Origin: Clostridium sp. 1001271st1 H5
Lineage (GTDB): Bacteria > Bacillota > Clostridia > Lachnospirales > Lachnospiraceae
Direction of reading: 5' to 3'
Assembly: GCF_005845215.1 (NCBI RefSeq)
Contig: NZ_SPHO01000004.1
Span: forward strand, 310,001-374,000
DNA length: 64,000 bases
Positions 55,814 to 63,871 of the stretch are shown here, in pieces (position 1 is the first letter of the stretch; the number at the start of each line of letters is the position of its first letter). Made by a program: the position numbers and the translations under genes. The notes below the pieces were generated by a model. The model did no database searches. It saw only the letters and a list, made by a program, of their open reading frames with translations, and was not told the DNA's origin.

Positions 55814-56377
55814 CTACATTTCAAATTGCATCTCATTGTCTTGTTTCGATTCCAAACTATTTTTCAACTCGTCTTCTGTTTCAATATAGAAGTCATCTGA
55901 ATAAAAATCTAAATACAATACACCGCACAGTGTTTCAATTCCTCTCTGAGCAAAGCCCTCACCCCAGCCGTCACTATACTGCCCGGCAAAATAATCTTTT
56001 AGTATTTCTATTTCCTTCTCATTAAGCGGCTTTTGTATATCGCAGACCATAACACCGTATGCCTTATTTCTTACAGTTTCAATTCTTGGATAGGCTGACT
56101 TTACTTTTTCTAACAATTCTTTGTAGTTTTCTCTGCTTCCATAATTAAAGTACTGCATCAGTCCCATGCCTTCATCTAATTCTTTTTTCAAATCTTTTTC
56201 AATCATTTGATTGATGTATTCCTCATAAACTGTAATGTCTTCTCCTGTCAAATAATCAAAATCCTTTTTTTCTAAGTCTTCAATGCAATACTCATCAAAA
56301 TAAGCATCGTATTCCATATCTTTGTTGAAGTCATAATCTATAATGCCCTGCACAGGACTATAAAACTTGTATCTCAC
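55814..56377 (-). CDS. Hypothetical protein of the transfer operon
   Basis: 187 residues, acidic (many Asp/Glu), no recognised domain. Segments AYGVMVCDIQKPLNEKEIEILKD and GQYSDGWGEGFAQRGIETLCGVLYLDFYSDDF look like conserved blocks seen in other conjugative elements. It lies between the RHH protein and the relaxase and overlaps the RHH gene by four bases. An antirestriction-type DNA-mimic role is only a speculation from its charge. Confidence 0.7.
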   Translation of the reverse strand: MRYKFYSPVQGIIDYDFNKDMEYDAYFDEYCIEDLEKKDFDYLTGEDITVYEEYINQMIEKDLKKELDEGMGLMQYFNYGSRENYKELLEKVKSAYPRIETVRNKAYGVMVCDIQKPLNEKEIEILKDYFAGQYSDGWGEGFAQRGIETLCGVLYLDFYSDDFYIETEDELKNSLESKQDNEMQFEM

Positions 56378-56790
56378 TCTTCATCACTCCTTTGATACCT
56401 CACAGCTTCTTCCATAGTGAGAATTCCGTTTATCTTTTTTACTTCATTGACGCAATGGATATGAAGTCTTCGCATGGTTGCCTCATCCATGTCATTGATA
56501 GCGGCAAGCATACTTTCCAGCTTTGCCATCTCCACTGCGATTTTGAAAAGCATCTTTGACAGTCTGTTTTCGGAAGTTTTCATAATGCCAGATACAGTTT
56601 CCATCATCACATCAGATAAAAAATCCATGTGTTTTTCCTGATAAAGATATCCGGAATAAAAATGAATTGCTTTTTCAATAAAGTCACTGCGATTTGTCAA
56701 ACCTTCCATTACAACCGCAGCATCGCTTTTTTGAACTGCATCTTTGGAAAGCCATACGCTGTATCTTTGTTTTTTATATTCCTCGCTCAT
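56374..56790 (-). CDS. RHH-type accessory protein of the relaxase
   Basis: 138 residues from the ATG at 56790 after GAAAGGAG. The N-terminus QRYSVWLSKDAVQKSDAAVVMEG followed by NRSDFIEKAIHFYSGYL is a ribbon-helix-helix DNA-binding pattern (MobC-like). The rest is helical. In MOBP elements such proteins bind oriT and help the relaxase. First gene of the relaxase operon. Confidence 0.8.
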   Translation of the reverse strand: MSEEYKKQRYSVWLSKDAVQKSDAAVVMEGLTNRSDFIEKAIHFYSGYLYQEKHMDFLSDVMMETVSGIMKTSENRLSKMLFKIAVEMAKLESMLAAINDMDEATMRRLHIHCVNEVKKINGILTMEEAVRYQRSDEE

Positions 56791-57299
56791 TTTATTCTCC
56801 TTTCGTAAACTTTGGCACTGAGCTGGTACCAGCACCTGTGCAAAATCGCCTTTTTTCTAAGGGAATCTTCCTATTTTTTGTTTTCATAGCCACAAACCAG
56901 TGCCGTCCGCTTTTGACCAGCGTCTGCAAAAAATCCCCGCACTGCGGGGATTTGAGGGATTTTACCGGCTGTTCTGAGCCGGTATTTAACCTGCAAACAT
57001 TTTTCGCATCTGTCAAAGTTCCCTTTTACAGATATTAATTTCCAATACCCTCTTTTTCCCTTCGCCCAAAATCGGGGCAAATTCGCTCCAAACTGCCTTG
57101 CCCTGCAACTACTCCACTTGCTCCGCAAAGCGGCACACAAGGGCAAACAGGGCGCAAAAAAAGGCTAACCTTTTGGCTCGCCTTTTCTTTGTTTTGCTTA
57201 TTCTATTGTTCTGGATTAGAAAATCATATCATTTTCTTGTGAAATATCCTCTTTTATCGTGTGTTCGTTTGCAATCTCTCCCAGCAGTTCTGCTCTTTG
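56791..57299. other. Candidate origin of transfer region
   Basis: A 509-base gap directly upstream of the RHH-relaxase operon. It contains two perfect hairpins, AAATCCCCGC/GCGGGGATTT (56931-56953, loop ACT) and TACCGGC/GCCGGTA (56963-56984), followed by GC-richer DNA with repeats near 57050-57180 (TTGCCCTGC, AGGGCAAACAGGGC). Location and inverted repeats fit an oriT; the nick site was not identified. Confidence 0.5.
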
Positions 57300-58460
57300 T
57301 CAGAACGCATCGCATAAAACTGCCCTGCGTTCTCTGCTGATGTAAGGTGACTGAGATAGGATTTCTTCCATTTCTTCTTCCATACCTTTTAACTTTTTCA
57401 TGTCTAACCATGAAAAATCTTTTACCAGTTTAATCTGTTCTCTATGGGTTTTCTTGAAAGGCTTGGCTGGTAGATTGGGAGAAAGCGGTTTGATCAGACG
57501 TTCCTGTGTGTTATACCACAGTGATGTTCCACAGTCAAATATAGGTGCAACACCAATCCATTCCAATGTAACTGCATTCCGAATCAAGCCAAATTTATTG
57601 AAATGCCTGTCCGTATTTCCGATCAGAAAATCCAAAACAATCATTTTTTCTGTCTGCTCTCTTATGTTTTTTACGCCAAGTTGTTCCGCACAATTCAGAT
57701 AAAATTCATAGTCCGAGAGATCCTTTGGCTTCTTTCTGCTCTACATGATATGGTAAGCCGATACCAATTCCGTTTCAGAAGTAATGAAATCCTGGCAGAC
57801 AGAAAACGGTTTTTCATGCTCCCACAGCAATGTATACTTCGTATGTGGGATGCACAACCTTTCCGCAATCCCAGAAGCAATCACTTCACATAAAGGTTCC
57901 TGCTGGTATGGATTACTTCCGCCTTTTATTAAAACTCGTTTTCCATCTCTGATTTTCCATGCCTTTTCCAACCGACCTTCCAGCACAACATCTGGTGTCA
58001 TGGTGTCAAAGCATTCTGTAATTTCCAAATTTCCCAGCATCATTTCTCCAAACTGTTCCGAGAAATCGTTGTCAAAAAACTGGATTTGCTCCCATGACAA
58101 AGAGGAATCTTTTGGTTTCAACCAATATTGATCTGATAAACTTAACCCAAAACTGTCTTTGAGCAATTCTTTTGATGTAAGAATATTTCTTATATCCAAG
58201 ACCTCCTGCAGTCTTGTTCGACCTTTTGGTATGGTTCGTCTGCTCCACCACTTTGCCAGAGCCTGCTGATCTGCGTCTTGTTTTTGCATCGTTCCTACTG
58301 GCATATGTGCTGCTGCGTATATATTTTTTATGCTTTTGATGTGATAAAACGAGTCCATTTCTATATCTACGACTTTGATTTCTCTATGCATCAATGTAAA
58401 TTCCACTATCCTCACCTCTGGCTTTTTTAGAATCATACCCATAAGTTCTGTGTCAGTCAA
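57300..58460 (-). pseudogene. HipA-like kinase gene with an in-frame amber stop
   Basis: A HipA-like protein kinase family of conjugative elements. The N-terminal part has LMHREIKVVDIEMDS, GLSLSDQYWLKP, and VLIKGGSNPYQQEPLCEV (ATP site); the C-terminal part has MIVLDFLIGNTDRHFNKFGLIRN, the catalytic DRHxxNxG region, and DCGTSLWYN. The two parts share one frame but are split by a TAG at 57741-57743 between SAYHIM and SRKKPKD. The rest is intact (about 386 codons), so this is a recent inactivation or a sequencing error. No HipB-like partner is adjacent. Confidence 0.85.
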
Positions 58461-58479
58461 GAAATATACTGCTTTTTAC

Positions 58480-58509
58480 TTGACACCTTTCGTCAACAGA
58501 ATTTATATA
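58480..58509 (+). promoter_or_regulatory. Promoter of the 205-residue protein
   Basis: TTGACA (58480-58485), 17-18 bases, TTATAT/TATATA (58503-58509). An inverted repeat GTCAAG...CTTGAC runs into the -35 and could be an operator shared with the divergent HipA-like gene. Confidence 0.65.
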
Positions 58510-58554
58510 CCACAAACGGCTTTGCCGACTTTGGTGAACAGGTGGTTTTTATTT

Positions 58555-59172
58555 ATGGATATTTTTCAATATTTTCTTTCGTACCAATCTGAAAACACAT
58601 CAGCGTTCTCAGATATTTTTCGTACCGCAAAAGAATTTCATCAGCTCCTTGGACAGAAAAGTTATCTACTCAATCATTATCTATCCATGTTTTTTCGCTT
58701 GATTGTGGAAATGGATTTCTGTGCTTTGGAAGATGAAATTGATCAATCCATTTCAGATTTACAAAAGAAAATACAGGATGATTTAGAAAATAACGACAGT
58801 TCCATACCCAGGTTTGATTGTCAGGAGACTTCCACTGAAATGGAACTTTGCTGGACTGCACTGGCAGATTCCTTATTAGAACAAGCACTGAAAGAGTTTT
58901 ATCATGAATATATGCATTCTTATCATCTATCTGTTGACCTAGTCGATTTCAGGCAAACAGAAGAAAAACTCATAGAATATCTGGGAAAAAGTGCTTGGGA
59001 AAAGTTTCAGCAGCAACTAATAAATTGTTTTCTTCATTGTTCTTTGATGCAGCTATTTCGCCAAGGTATCGTCATTGAAATCACGAAACGCTTTCTGTCA
59101 CGGGATTTGGAAACGGATCAGGAGGTCTTTCGCTTATTTATAACACATTTTATCCATAACAAAAGCGACTGA
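58555..59172 (+). CDS. Hypothetical helical protein, plus-strand cargo
   Basis: 205 residues, mainly helical: MDIFQYFLSYQSENTSAFSDIF, EEKLIEYLGKSAWEKFQQQLINCF. No domain recognised. It is one of the few plus-strand genes of the transfer region, has its own promoter and shares a divergent regulatory region with the HipA-like gene. The ATG at 58555 is preferred to upstream starts because the promoter lies at 58480-58509. Its TGA is part of the bidirectional terminator. Confidence 0.7.
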   Translation: MDIFQYFLSYQSENTSAFSDIFRTAKEFHQLLGQKSYLLNHYLSMFFRLIVEMDFCALEDEIDQSISDLQKKIQDDLENNDSSIPRFDCQETSTEMELCWTALADSLLEQALKEFYHEYMHSYHLSVDLVDFRQTEEKLIEYLGKSAWEKFQQQLINCFLHCSLMQLFRQGIVIEITKRFLSRDLETDQEVFRLFITHFIHNKSD

Positions 59173-59186
59173 TCACTCAGTCGCTT
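59163..59186. terminator. Terminator between convergent cargo genes
   Basis: AAGCGACTGA (59163-59172) pairs perfectly with TCAGTCGCTT (59177-59186), loop TCAC. It overlaps the stop codon of the plus-strand gene and faces the GNAT gene. Confidence 0.8.
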
Positions 59187-59215
59187 CGTTGAAATCATAA
59201 AATTTCTATATCCAT

Positions 59216-59851
59216 TTATTCATCTAACATAGCACAAGCAGTTTCATACTCTTGTTGGCAAGGTAATACTTTCTTTTCTTTTTGCGGAAAAGTAGCATCA
59301 AAATTCAGAATATCCTTTTCTTCCGCTTCTAGTGCATCTGAGAATACAACATATCCACTTTTTCCATGCAAGGCGTTTTCTTTTAACGGTAATACCAAAA
59401 GACCTTTATAAAAATGTCCATCTGCCATTGCGATACCAAATTTTTTTCCGCCACAAAAACCATATGGTTCATAATGATATGGGTATCCCAGTATTAAGAT
59501 TGCAGAATATCCCATTTCTTTAGCCTTTTGAATAGAATGTGTAATTAAATTTCTTCCTAAACCTTGTCTATGATATTTCGGAGAAATAAAAACAGGTCCA
59601 AAACTTATGGTTGGAAATTCTCCTTGCTCCGTTACAATTTTAGAATGTGTGTAAAATATAGCACCTTCAACAATGCCATCCACCTCAATGACAAAAGCAA
59701 GTTCTGGGATAAAGTCAGTATGAGAACGCATTTGATGCACCACATAATGCTCTGCTGCGCCTGGAAAATATAAATTCCAAAATGCTTCTCGTGCAACTTC
59801 TTCTGTTCTGCGGTAGTCTTTTGTTTCTTCATTTCGAACAACAATATTCAT
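59216..59851 (-). CDS. GNAT family N-acetyltransferase
   Basis: 211 residues from the ATG at 59851 after GAGGTGGG. The acetyl-CoA site is FISPKYHRQGLGRNLITHSIQKAKEMG (Q/RxxGxG/A). The layout IVVRNEETKDYRRTEEVAREAFW, LAFVIEVDGIVEGAIFY, and LGYPYHYEPYGF is that of the YhbS-like group. The substrate is unknown. It follows rsgA by 10 bases and is under the same promoter, so it may modify a ribosome-directed or antibiotic target. Confidence 0.88.
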   Translation of the reverse strand: MNIVVRNEETKDYRRTEEVAREAFWNLYFPGAAEHYVVHQMRSHTDFIPELAFVIEVDGIVEGAIFYTHSKIVTEQGEFPTISFGPVFISPKYHRQGLGRNLITHSIQKAKEMGYSAILILGYPYHYEPYGFCGGKKFGIAMADGHFYKGLLVLPLKENALHGKSGYVVFSDALEAEEKDILNFDATFPQKEKKVLPCQQEYETACAMLDE

Positions 59852-59861
59852 ATATCCCACC

Positions 59862-60941
59862 TCATTTTCTTTTACGCTGCTCTTTGGCATAGCGTCTGAC
59901 ATTCTTCATACCACCAACATCTTTAAACATGCGCTCACATTTCTTAATTTCAATTTCTTTGCTGTTTAATCCATCATAGCTGCTTTCATGTTGTAGTTTT
60001 CGGTAATTCTCCAGCCGTCTTATATCTAATTCACCGCGTTCTATTGCTGCTAGAACTGCACAACCTGGTTCATTGGTATGCGTACAGTTGCGAAATTTAC
60101 ATTGGTATGCCAATGATTCAAGTTCTGAAAATGTTTTTGAAAGGTCTGTACTGTCTGCACCCATTTCTCTCATGCCTGGTGTATCAATCACTACTCCACC
60201 AAGGGGACATAAAAACATCTCACGTCCTGTAGTCGTATGGCGTCCCTTATCTCCTTTAGCAATTTCTTGTGTTGCTATTGTATTTACACCTAGTAAACGG
60301 TTGATTAATGTTGATTTGCCTACACCGGAGGAGCCAATAAAAGCACAGGTTTGATTTTTGGAAAAATAAGATAAAAATTTTGCAGATATGTCATCCTCAA
60401 ACATAGATGTTACTATGATATCAGAAAAACATGAAATGCTTTCTATCTGAGAAATCCTCTCTGACAAATCTTCACACAAATCTGATTTTGTCAATACGAT
60501 AACTGGTGTAGCACCACTGTCCCATGCAATAGATAAATATCGTTCCATACGATTCAAATTGAAATTTTTGTTTAGGGACATACACAAAAAAACAGTATCT
60601 ATATTGGCAGCAACCGTCTGTGATTGATTGGATACTCCAACAGCTTTCCGCAAAAACAAACTTTTTCTTGTTAAAACCTGGTGGATGGATGCAAATTCTT
60701 TTTCCACCGTCACCATAACAAAATCTCCAACTGTTGGAAATTGAACCAGTTCTTCTGTTGTATATCGAAATTTTCCAGAAATTTCTGCAAAAAATTCTTG
60801 TTGATCAGTAATCACTTTATATTTCCCGCGATACTGCGCGATTACTCTTGCTAATTGATAATCGGGATATAATTTTGATTCTGTATAAAAACGTTCTGTA
60901 GCACCATATTTTTGTAATTGTTTCAATTCATTATCCTCCAT
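59862..60941 (-). CDS. rsgA: RsgA-type ribosome small subunit GTPase on mobile element
   Basis: 359 residues. OB-fold N-terminus, then a circularly permuted GTPase: G4 TKSDL precedes G1 GSSGVGKSTLIN (about 200-211) and G3 DTPGMRE, followed by the zinc finger CKFRNCTHTNEPGC. RsgA checks late 30S maturation. A chromosomal rsgA would be expected elsewhere, so this is likely an additional copy. It has its own promoter, a 17-18-codon leader ORF and a hairpin that could attenuate it, which is unusual for a housekeeping rsgA and typical for ribosome-antibiotic resistance genes. Confidence 0.9.
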   Translation of the reverse strand: MEDNELKQLQKYGATERFYTESKLYPDYQLARVIAQYRGKYKVITDQQEFFAEISGKFRYTTEELVQFPTVGDFVMVTVEKEFASIHQVLTRKSLFLRKAVGVSNQSQTVAANIDTVFLCMSLNKNFNLNRMERYLSIAWDSGATPVIVLTKSDLCEDLSERISQIESISCFSDIIVTSMFEDDISAKFLSYFSKNQTCAFIGSSGVGKSTLINRLLGVNTIATQEIAKGDKGRHTTTGREMFLCPLGGVVIDTPGMREMGADSTDLSKTFSELESLAYQCKFRNCTHTNEPGCAVLAAIERGELDIRRLENYRKLQHESSYDGLNSKEIEIKKCERMFKDVGGMKNVRRYAKEQRKRK

Positions 60942-60965
60942 ATTATATATTCCTATTATTTCAAA

Positions 60966-61006
60966 GGAAGGAGGTATAAAATACTTACTGCACCTTTCCT
61001 CCTTCC
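60966..61006 (-). promoter_or_regulatory. Attenuator-like hairpin ahead of rsgA
   Basis: On the minus-strand message GGAAGGAGG (61006-60998) is complementary to CCTCCTTCC (60974-60966), a 9-bp perfect stem. The 5' arm lies inside the leader ORF and the stop of the leader in the loop. A ribosome stalled in the leader would keep the stem open. Confidence 0.65.
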
Positions 61007-61041
61007 ATTTTTACAATATCCTTTTTATTTGTATTCATCAT
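60985..61041 (-). CDS. Leader peptide ORF of rsgA
   Basis: A short ORF of 17-18 codons (ATG at 61041 or 61038) with peptide MNTNKKDIVKMEGGKVQ and TAA at 60985-60987. GGAG stands 9 bases upstream of the first ATG, and a promoter precedes it. Short leader ORFs that overlap a downstream hairpin regulate erm, cat and similar genes. Too short for routine calling. Confidence 0.55.
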   Translation of the reverse strand: MMNTNKKDIVKMEGGKVQ

Positions 61042-61072
61042 AAAAACACTCTCCATTCTTAAAATTTTCCTT

Positions 61073-61102
61073 ATTATATCACAGCCATTTACATCATGTC
61101 CA
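61073..61102 (-). promoter_or_regulatory. Promoter of the rsgA-GNAT unit
   Basis: Minus strand: TGGACA (61097-61102), 18 bases, TATAAT (61073-61078), about 30 bases before the leader ORF. It lies directly after the terminator of the upstream gene. Confidence 0.75.
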
Positions 61103-61112
61103 TATTGGCAAA

Positions 61113-61140
61113 AGAGAGCAGATGATACCATCTGCTCTCT
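61113..61140 (-). terminator. Terminator before the rsgA unit
   Basis: Perfect 12-bp stem AGAGAGCAGATG/CATCTGCTCTCT with a 4-base loop, followed on the minus strand by TTTTGCC. It stops the DUF6103-type gene transcript. Confidence 0.9.
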
Positions 61141-61145
61141 TGCCA

Positions 61146-61418
61146 TTAAACGGATTGGATATCCTGCGGCTGTTCTGCTTGATTCTGTTCTTCCCCTGAC
61201 TCTTTTTCCTCATTTTTCGCTTTTGGTTTACTTACTTTTTCCATTTTCTCACCTTCTTCAATATACTCTCGGACATCTGGCGGCACCAGTTTTCGATACA
61301 GTCTGTTCAGTGTTTCTTCCAGTTCCTGCTCCAAAGATACTTCCTTTTTTGCCGCATATCGCTTTAGTGCCAAGTACTTGCTGGTTTCAAACTTAACCTG
61401 TATCGCAGAAAGTTTCAT
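61146..61418 (-). CDS. DUF6103-type small protein of the conjugative element
   Basis: 90 residues from the ATG at 61418, 8 bases after AAAGGAGG. N-terminal MKLSAIQVKFETSKYLALKRYAAKKEVSLEQELEETLNRLY is a pattern common to small proteins of conjugative elements, with likely ribbon-helix-helix character; the tail is Lys/Glu/Gln rich. Function unknown. Last gene before the rsgA cargo. Confidence 0.78.
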   Translation of the reverse strand: MKLSAIQVKFETSKYLALKRYAAKKEVSLEQELEETLNRLYRKLVPPDVREYIEEGEKMEKVSKPKAKNEEKESGEEQNQAEQPQDIQSV

Positions 61419-61439
61419 GATACTCACCTCCTTTTGCGG

Positions 61440-62156
61440 TCACATCTGTGGTTCCACATAGTCTTCTTTTTCTGAAATCTCACACCCAATCTCCTGAAAC
61501 TGATCCAAGTTCGGCAGATAGCCGGAATAAACTTCACCACTTTTTTGGTCATGGCTGATCAAAACACCAAACTCCGCATCCTCTTTTTGGATAAACAGGC
61601 AGTGCAAAGTCATCTGCTGATCAAAATACTGCAGTTCTTCGTTATCCGTAATGAAGGAAGCCTCCTGCTTGATGTTTTCTCCAAAGAACCAGAAGTCCTC
61701 GTCACTAAGAGAAATGATTTTCTCGATTACCACACAGCCTTTGTTTGGCTCATCAGGGTTATAGTAAAACATCGCATCTCCTAGCTCGCGATAAAACAGA
61801 TTCATGGCTGCTACGCCTTCATATTTTTGCTCTGTTGTTTTCATGCTGTCATAGGAATGTTCTGGTTGCTTATGATAGAGGATCATATCACAGGCATCAA
61901 AATCCATTCGGCATTCAGATATCCTCTCATCTGTCTGAAGCAGATCTTCCAACAAATTCACATACATAAGCTCATCCGAAATCTCTCCAACAGAGAATCT
62001 GCTGCTTGCTTTTTCATTGGAAAACGAAGATAATATTTTTTCTCTTACCTCCAAAACCGGCTCCAGATATCCCTGCAGCACTCGGATTTCTTCTTCACGG
62101 AAGTTTTCCAGCTTTGCCATCAAACTTTCAAAATGTGGTTTTCTTTCTTGATTCAT
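61440..62156 (-). CDS. Hypothetical conjugative-element protein
   Basis: 238 residues, acidic, no recognised domain. It has a helical N-terminus (FESLMAKLENFREEEIRVLQGYLEPVLEVREKILSSF) and a beta-rich C-terminal part (DAMFYYNPDEPNKGCVVIEKI, QKSGEVYSGYLPNLDQFQ). The gene is in line with the transfer operon, 21 bases before the DUF6103-type gene. Similar acidic proteins are frequent in these elements. Confidence 0.75.
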   Translation of the reverse strand: MNQERKPHFESLMAKLENFREEEIRVLQGYLEPVLEVREKILSSFSNEKASSRFSVGEISDELMYVNLLEDLLQTDERISECRMDFDACDMILYHKQPEHSYDSMKTTEQKYEGVAAMNLFYRELGDAMFYYNPDEPNKGCVVIEKIISLSDEDFWFFGENIKQEASFITDNEELQYFDQQMTLHCLFIQKEDAEFGVLISHDQKSGEVYSGYLPNLDQFQEIGCEISEKEDYVEPQM

Positions 62157-62174
62157 ACTGTTTCACCCCTTTTC

Positions 62175-62528
62175 TTAAAGTTCCGGCTCCATAGAAGATT
62201 TTAATTCTTCTCCCATTTCAAATTTATTTGCGAGGTAATCACTGAGCCATGTACCGCCAAACTGCTGGTGGGTATTGATTCTCCACATGGCAAGCTTTCC
62301 TACATCCAACTTGACATCGTCCATATCAAACAACAAATTTGTTAATCCTTCGTTTTCAAAAACATAAACATTTTTGAATGTATCTCCTTCCAGCAAAATA
62401 CCTGACTCTGTCAACAGTTCATTGACACCATCTTCCCACTCTTTTAAATCTCCGCCACAGCCTTGAAGAATCAATCCTTCTTTATCCGTCATTTTTTTCA
62501 ATTCTCCTACCGTAATTTCTTTCATCAT
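62175..62528 (-). CDS. Hypothetical small protein (DUF4313-like)
   Basis: About 117 residues from the ATG at 62528, ten bases after GGAG; GTG at 62537 overlaps the site. EGDTFKNVYVFENEGLTNLLFDMDDVKLDVGKLAMWRINTHQQFGGTWLSDYL looks like the small domain of DUF4313-type proteins in conjugative elements, which is an eye match. It follows the NlpC/P60 gene. Confidence 0.68.
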   Translation of the reverse strand: MMKEITVGELKKMTDKEGLILQGCGGDLKEWEDGVNELLTESGILLEGDTFKNVYVFENEGLTNLLFDMDDVKLDVGKLAMWRINTHQQFGGTWLSDYLANKFEMGEELKSSMEPEL

Positions 62529-62543
62529 ATTTTTCACACTCCT

Positions 62544-63503
62544 TTACAATCTGCCAAACCCATAAAAATGCTTCACCCAATAGGAATTCCCCAAGTTTGC
62601 ATAGCCGATGGGATCGCCGCAATGCAACATTTGATTGTCCCCAACATAGATTCCAATATGGGTTACGGGGTTGCTGCTCTGATATGTTCCTGTAAAAAAC
62701 ACCAAATCTCCTGGTTTCACCTCGTCTTTTGACACCGGTGTACACTGGTTATAAATCTGCTGTGCGGTTGTTCTGGGCAGGTTATGGACTCCAGAATGGG
62801 TATATACCCAACATACAAAACCGGAACAATCGAAACTGGTTTCCGGTGTACTTCCGCCCCATTGGTAAGGAAAGCCGATATATTTCGTGGCTTCCTGCAT
62901 CAACTGTGCGAATGTGGCATCGTTGAATGCTTCCCCAGGAATGCCTGTGATTTTGTCTGTCGCAGAGTATCCATACTTGATAAAGAGATATAGATTTCGG
63001 ATTTCCACCTTTTCTGTTTCCGTAAACTCATAGGAAAGGTAGTCTTCCAGTTCCTCATAAATCTCGTCCTCTTCTTTTTCACCCACAAAACAATCCACAA
63101 AGCCCACATAGAATTCCTCATCAAAATCTGTCAGATCCTTTGTAAAATAGAGGATATAAAAAAAAGACTTGACTTTGATATCGTCAAATCCATCTTCTTC
63201 CAATGATTCTATCGTCTGATTCAATTCCTCAAAGGCATCAATCATTTCTTCCATAGCTTTGGAAAGTTCCGCATCGATATCCGTTGGAATAGGTCCTCCA
63301 TCGAATACGATTCTTGCAACCTCCTGACTGAATCCTGCTTGTGTATTGAAGATAGAAACCATAACCAGCAGCGGTATCAGCATCACGATTACAATACCTG
63401 CCACAATACTTGCCAGCAGTGTCCGCACTCGTTTGTCTTCTGCCAGCTCCAACGCTTTCTTCGTCATAACGGCAACTGCCATAGGACTTGCCATTTGCCT
63501 CAC
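62544..63503 (-). CDS. NlpC/P60 family cell-wall hydrolase of the transfer apparatus
   Basis: 319 residues. One N-terminal membrane segment (about 29-52, TLLASIVAGIVIVMLIPLLVMVSIF), an acidic helical region, and a C-terminal NlpC/P60 domain: catalytic Cys in FDCSGFVCW (near 225), His in THIGIYVG (near 283). Such VirB1-like enzymes open the wall for the type IV channel. It is in the expected place in the transfer operon, next to VirB4. Confidence 0.9.
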   Translation of the reverse strand: MRQMASPMAVAVMTKKALELAEDKRVRTLLASIVAGIVIVMLIPLLVMVSIFNTQAGFSQEVARIVFDGGPIPTDIDAELSKAMEEMIDAFEELNQTIESLEEDGFDDIKVKSFFYILYFTKDLTDFDEEFYVGFVDCFVGEKEEDEIYEELEDYLSYEFTETEKVEIRNLYLFIKYGYSATDKITGIPGEAFNDATFAQLMQEATKYIGFPYQWGGSTPETSFDCSGFVCWVYTHSGVHNLPRTTAQQIYNQCTPVSKDEVKPGDLVFFTGTYQSSNPVTHIGIYVGDNQMLHCGDPIGYANLGNSYWVKHFYGFGRL

Positions 63504-63516
63504 CTTCTTTTATTTC

Positions 63517-63852
63517 TTAAGACATAACATCCATTTCGTCTTCTGGATTCATTTCCATAAACTCATCCATCGTACAGGTTTCTTCCAGATAATTGATGCC
63601 GTCTTTCAACGGATAGTATGCATCATCTTCCAAAGGAAACGGTTTTTTTGATAAAATGGTACCCCAGTGATTTATGGAAACAACCTTCTCCAGCGTAACT
63701 GGATCGCCACTAAAGCACTCTGACTCTCTGACATCATAGCAGTATAAATCAAAAGGCACCGTATCTCGATCAATACGTGCATTGGTAAAAATCACCACCA
63801 CATTATCAATTTCTGCCAATTTAAAGTCTTCATCTCTTGCATCTATCATCAT
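63517..63852 (-). CDS. LPD28-like protein of the transfer operon
   Basis: 111 residues from the ATG at 63852 after GGGAG. FTNARIDRDTVPFDLYCYDVRESE is a pattern of the LPD28-type polyvalent-protein-associated domain, found as stand-alone proteins in conjugative elements. Role unknown. It lies between virB4 and the NlpC/P60 gene. Confidence 0.75.
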   Translation of the reverse strand: MMIDARDEDFKLAEIDNVVVIFTNARIDRDTVPFDLYCYDVRESECFSGDPVTLEKVVSINHWGTILSKKPFPLEDDAYYPLKDGINYLEETCTMDEFMEMNPEDEMDVMS

Positions 63853-63871
63853 ATTTACCACTCCCTTTCAT

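Noticed and set aside
57741-57743. The amber codon in the HipA-like gene as pyrrolysine.
   Set aside because: No pyl genes are in the window and pyrrolysine is not expected here; a simple lesion is more likely.
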